A stretch of DNA of 64,000 nt from positions 558,001 to 622,000 of the forward strand of contig NZ_CP101414.1 of assembly GCF_024338845.1 (NCBI RefSeq), in the 5' to 3' direction. Below are positions 63,759 through 64,000 of the stretch, piece by piece; within the stretch, counting starts at the first letter, position 1, and each line of letters starts with the position of its first letter. The notes beneath the pieces were generated by a model, which did not search any database, was not told the origin of the DNA, and saw nothing but the letters and a program-made list of their open reading frames with translations. Origin of the DNA: Mycoplasma bradburyae. Lineage in GTDB: Bacteria > Bacillota_I > Bacilli_A > Mycoplasmatales > Mycoplasmoidaceae. The position numbers and the translations under genes are program-made.

Positions 63759-64000
63759 TTATTTATTATCAAACAATAAGCTCATTAATTCTTCTTTGGT
63801 TATCGTTCCTAAATATAACTTTAAATCAAATTGATCTAAAACATCACTAACACTTTGGTAATCAAATTTAACTCCTACTAAAGCTTTTTGAATTTCTTCA
63901 ATTTGAGCTACACTTAAGAAGTCACCATTAAATTTAATATCAGTAATTTTTCCTTGGTCAGTATTTAGACTTAATTCTAATTCACCACCAGTGAATCTTT
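63759..64000 (-). CDS. lplA: Lipoate-protein ligase, C-terminal part (5' end outside window)
   Basis: About 80 residues of the C-terminal accessory domain: RFTGGELELSLNTDQGKITD, IKFNGDFLSVAQIEEIQKAL and a final helix ending LLFDNK, stop TAA at 63759. The pattern 'G.I....I.GDF......E.EI...L.G..' fits the C-terminal domain of LplA, which attaches lipoate to the E2 subunit of pyruvate dehydrogenase. The catalytic domain is not in the window, so the call rests on this domain only. Ends 38 bases upstream of pfkA. Confidence 0.6.
   Translation of the reverse strand, partial: RFTGGELELSLNTDQGKITDIKFNGDFLSVAQIEEIQKALVGVKFDYQSVSDVLDQFDLKLYLGTITKEELMSLLFDNK

Overview
The window comes from a mollicute that reads TGA as tryptophan. 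Nearly every gene stays open only under that code, the DNA is very AT-rich, and lipoproteins, GAA-repeat promoters and a minimal set of housekeeping genes dominate. VlhA-type haemagglutinin genes preceded by (GAA)n tracts, plus gene orders shared with M. pneumoniae and M. genitalium (trxB-whiA-secG-rnr-cdaA; potABC-lipoprotein-tsaD-metK), point to the Mycoplasma gallisepticum cluster. The species is not settled here. Almost all genes lie on the minus strand, so they run right to left. Coordinates below join pieces that a standard-code reading would split at TGA. || 1-19 kb: a surface-antigen array of nine tandem lipoprotein genes. Four are VlhA haemagglutinins (8.7-16.7 kb; one is frameshifted). 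Five belong to a second paralogous family (1-8.4 and 17.1-18.9 kb) with a different mature domain but much the same signal peptide. Six of the nine carry an upstream (GAA)n tract (n = 13, 12, 14, 9, 12, 12). Three tracts have 12 copies, the number linked to expression of vlhA in M. gallisepticum. Most members also have an inverted repeat in the leader; the sequence differs between genes while the ability to form a hairpin is kept. || 19.4-21.6 kb: a lipoprotein whose C-terminal half is an IdeS/Mac-like (peptidase family C66) cysteine protease, a likely immunoglobulin-cleaving enzyme beside the antigen array. || 21.9-31.2 kb: a compact four-gene operon encoding a 1410-residue UPF1/DNA2-like SF1 helicase, two proteins I do not recognise, and an HSP100-like AAA+ ATPase with a degenerate first ATPase module. 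I know of no described system with this composition, and it is the best candidate here for an undescribed machine. It is followed by a decayed IS3-family element, a lipoprotein gene switched out of frame at a C8 tract, and an N6-adenine methyltransferase convergent with a probable restriction endonuclease. Together, 21.9-36.7 kb looks like an accessory or defence region. || 37-64 kb: mostly conserved core: alcohol dehydrogenase, c-di-AMP synthase, RNase R, SecG, WhiA, thioredoxin reductase, a second restriction-modification pair (44-45.9 kb), MetK (apparently with a CTG start), TsaD, a polyamine ABC transporter, an acidic tail-anchored protein, RNase Y, RecA, MsrB, GroEL/GroES, pyruvate kinase, phosphofructokinase and the end of a lipoate-protein ligase. 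No tRNA, rRNA or CRISPR array was seen.
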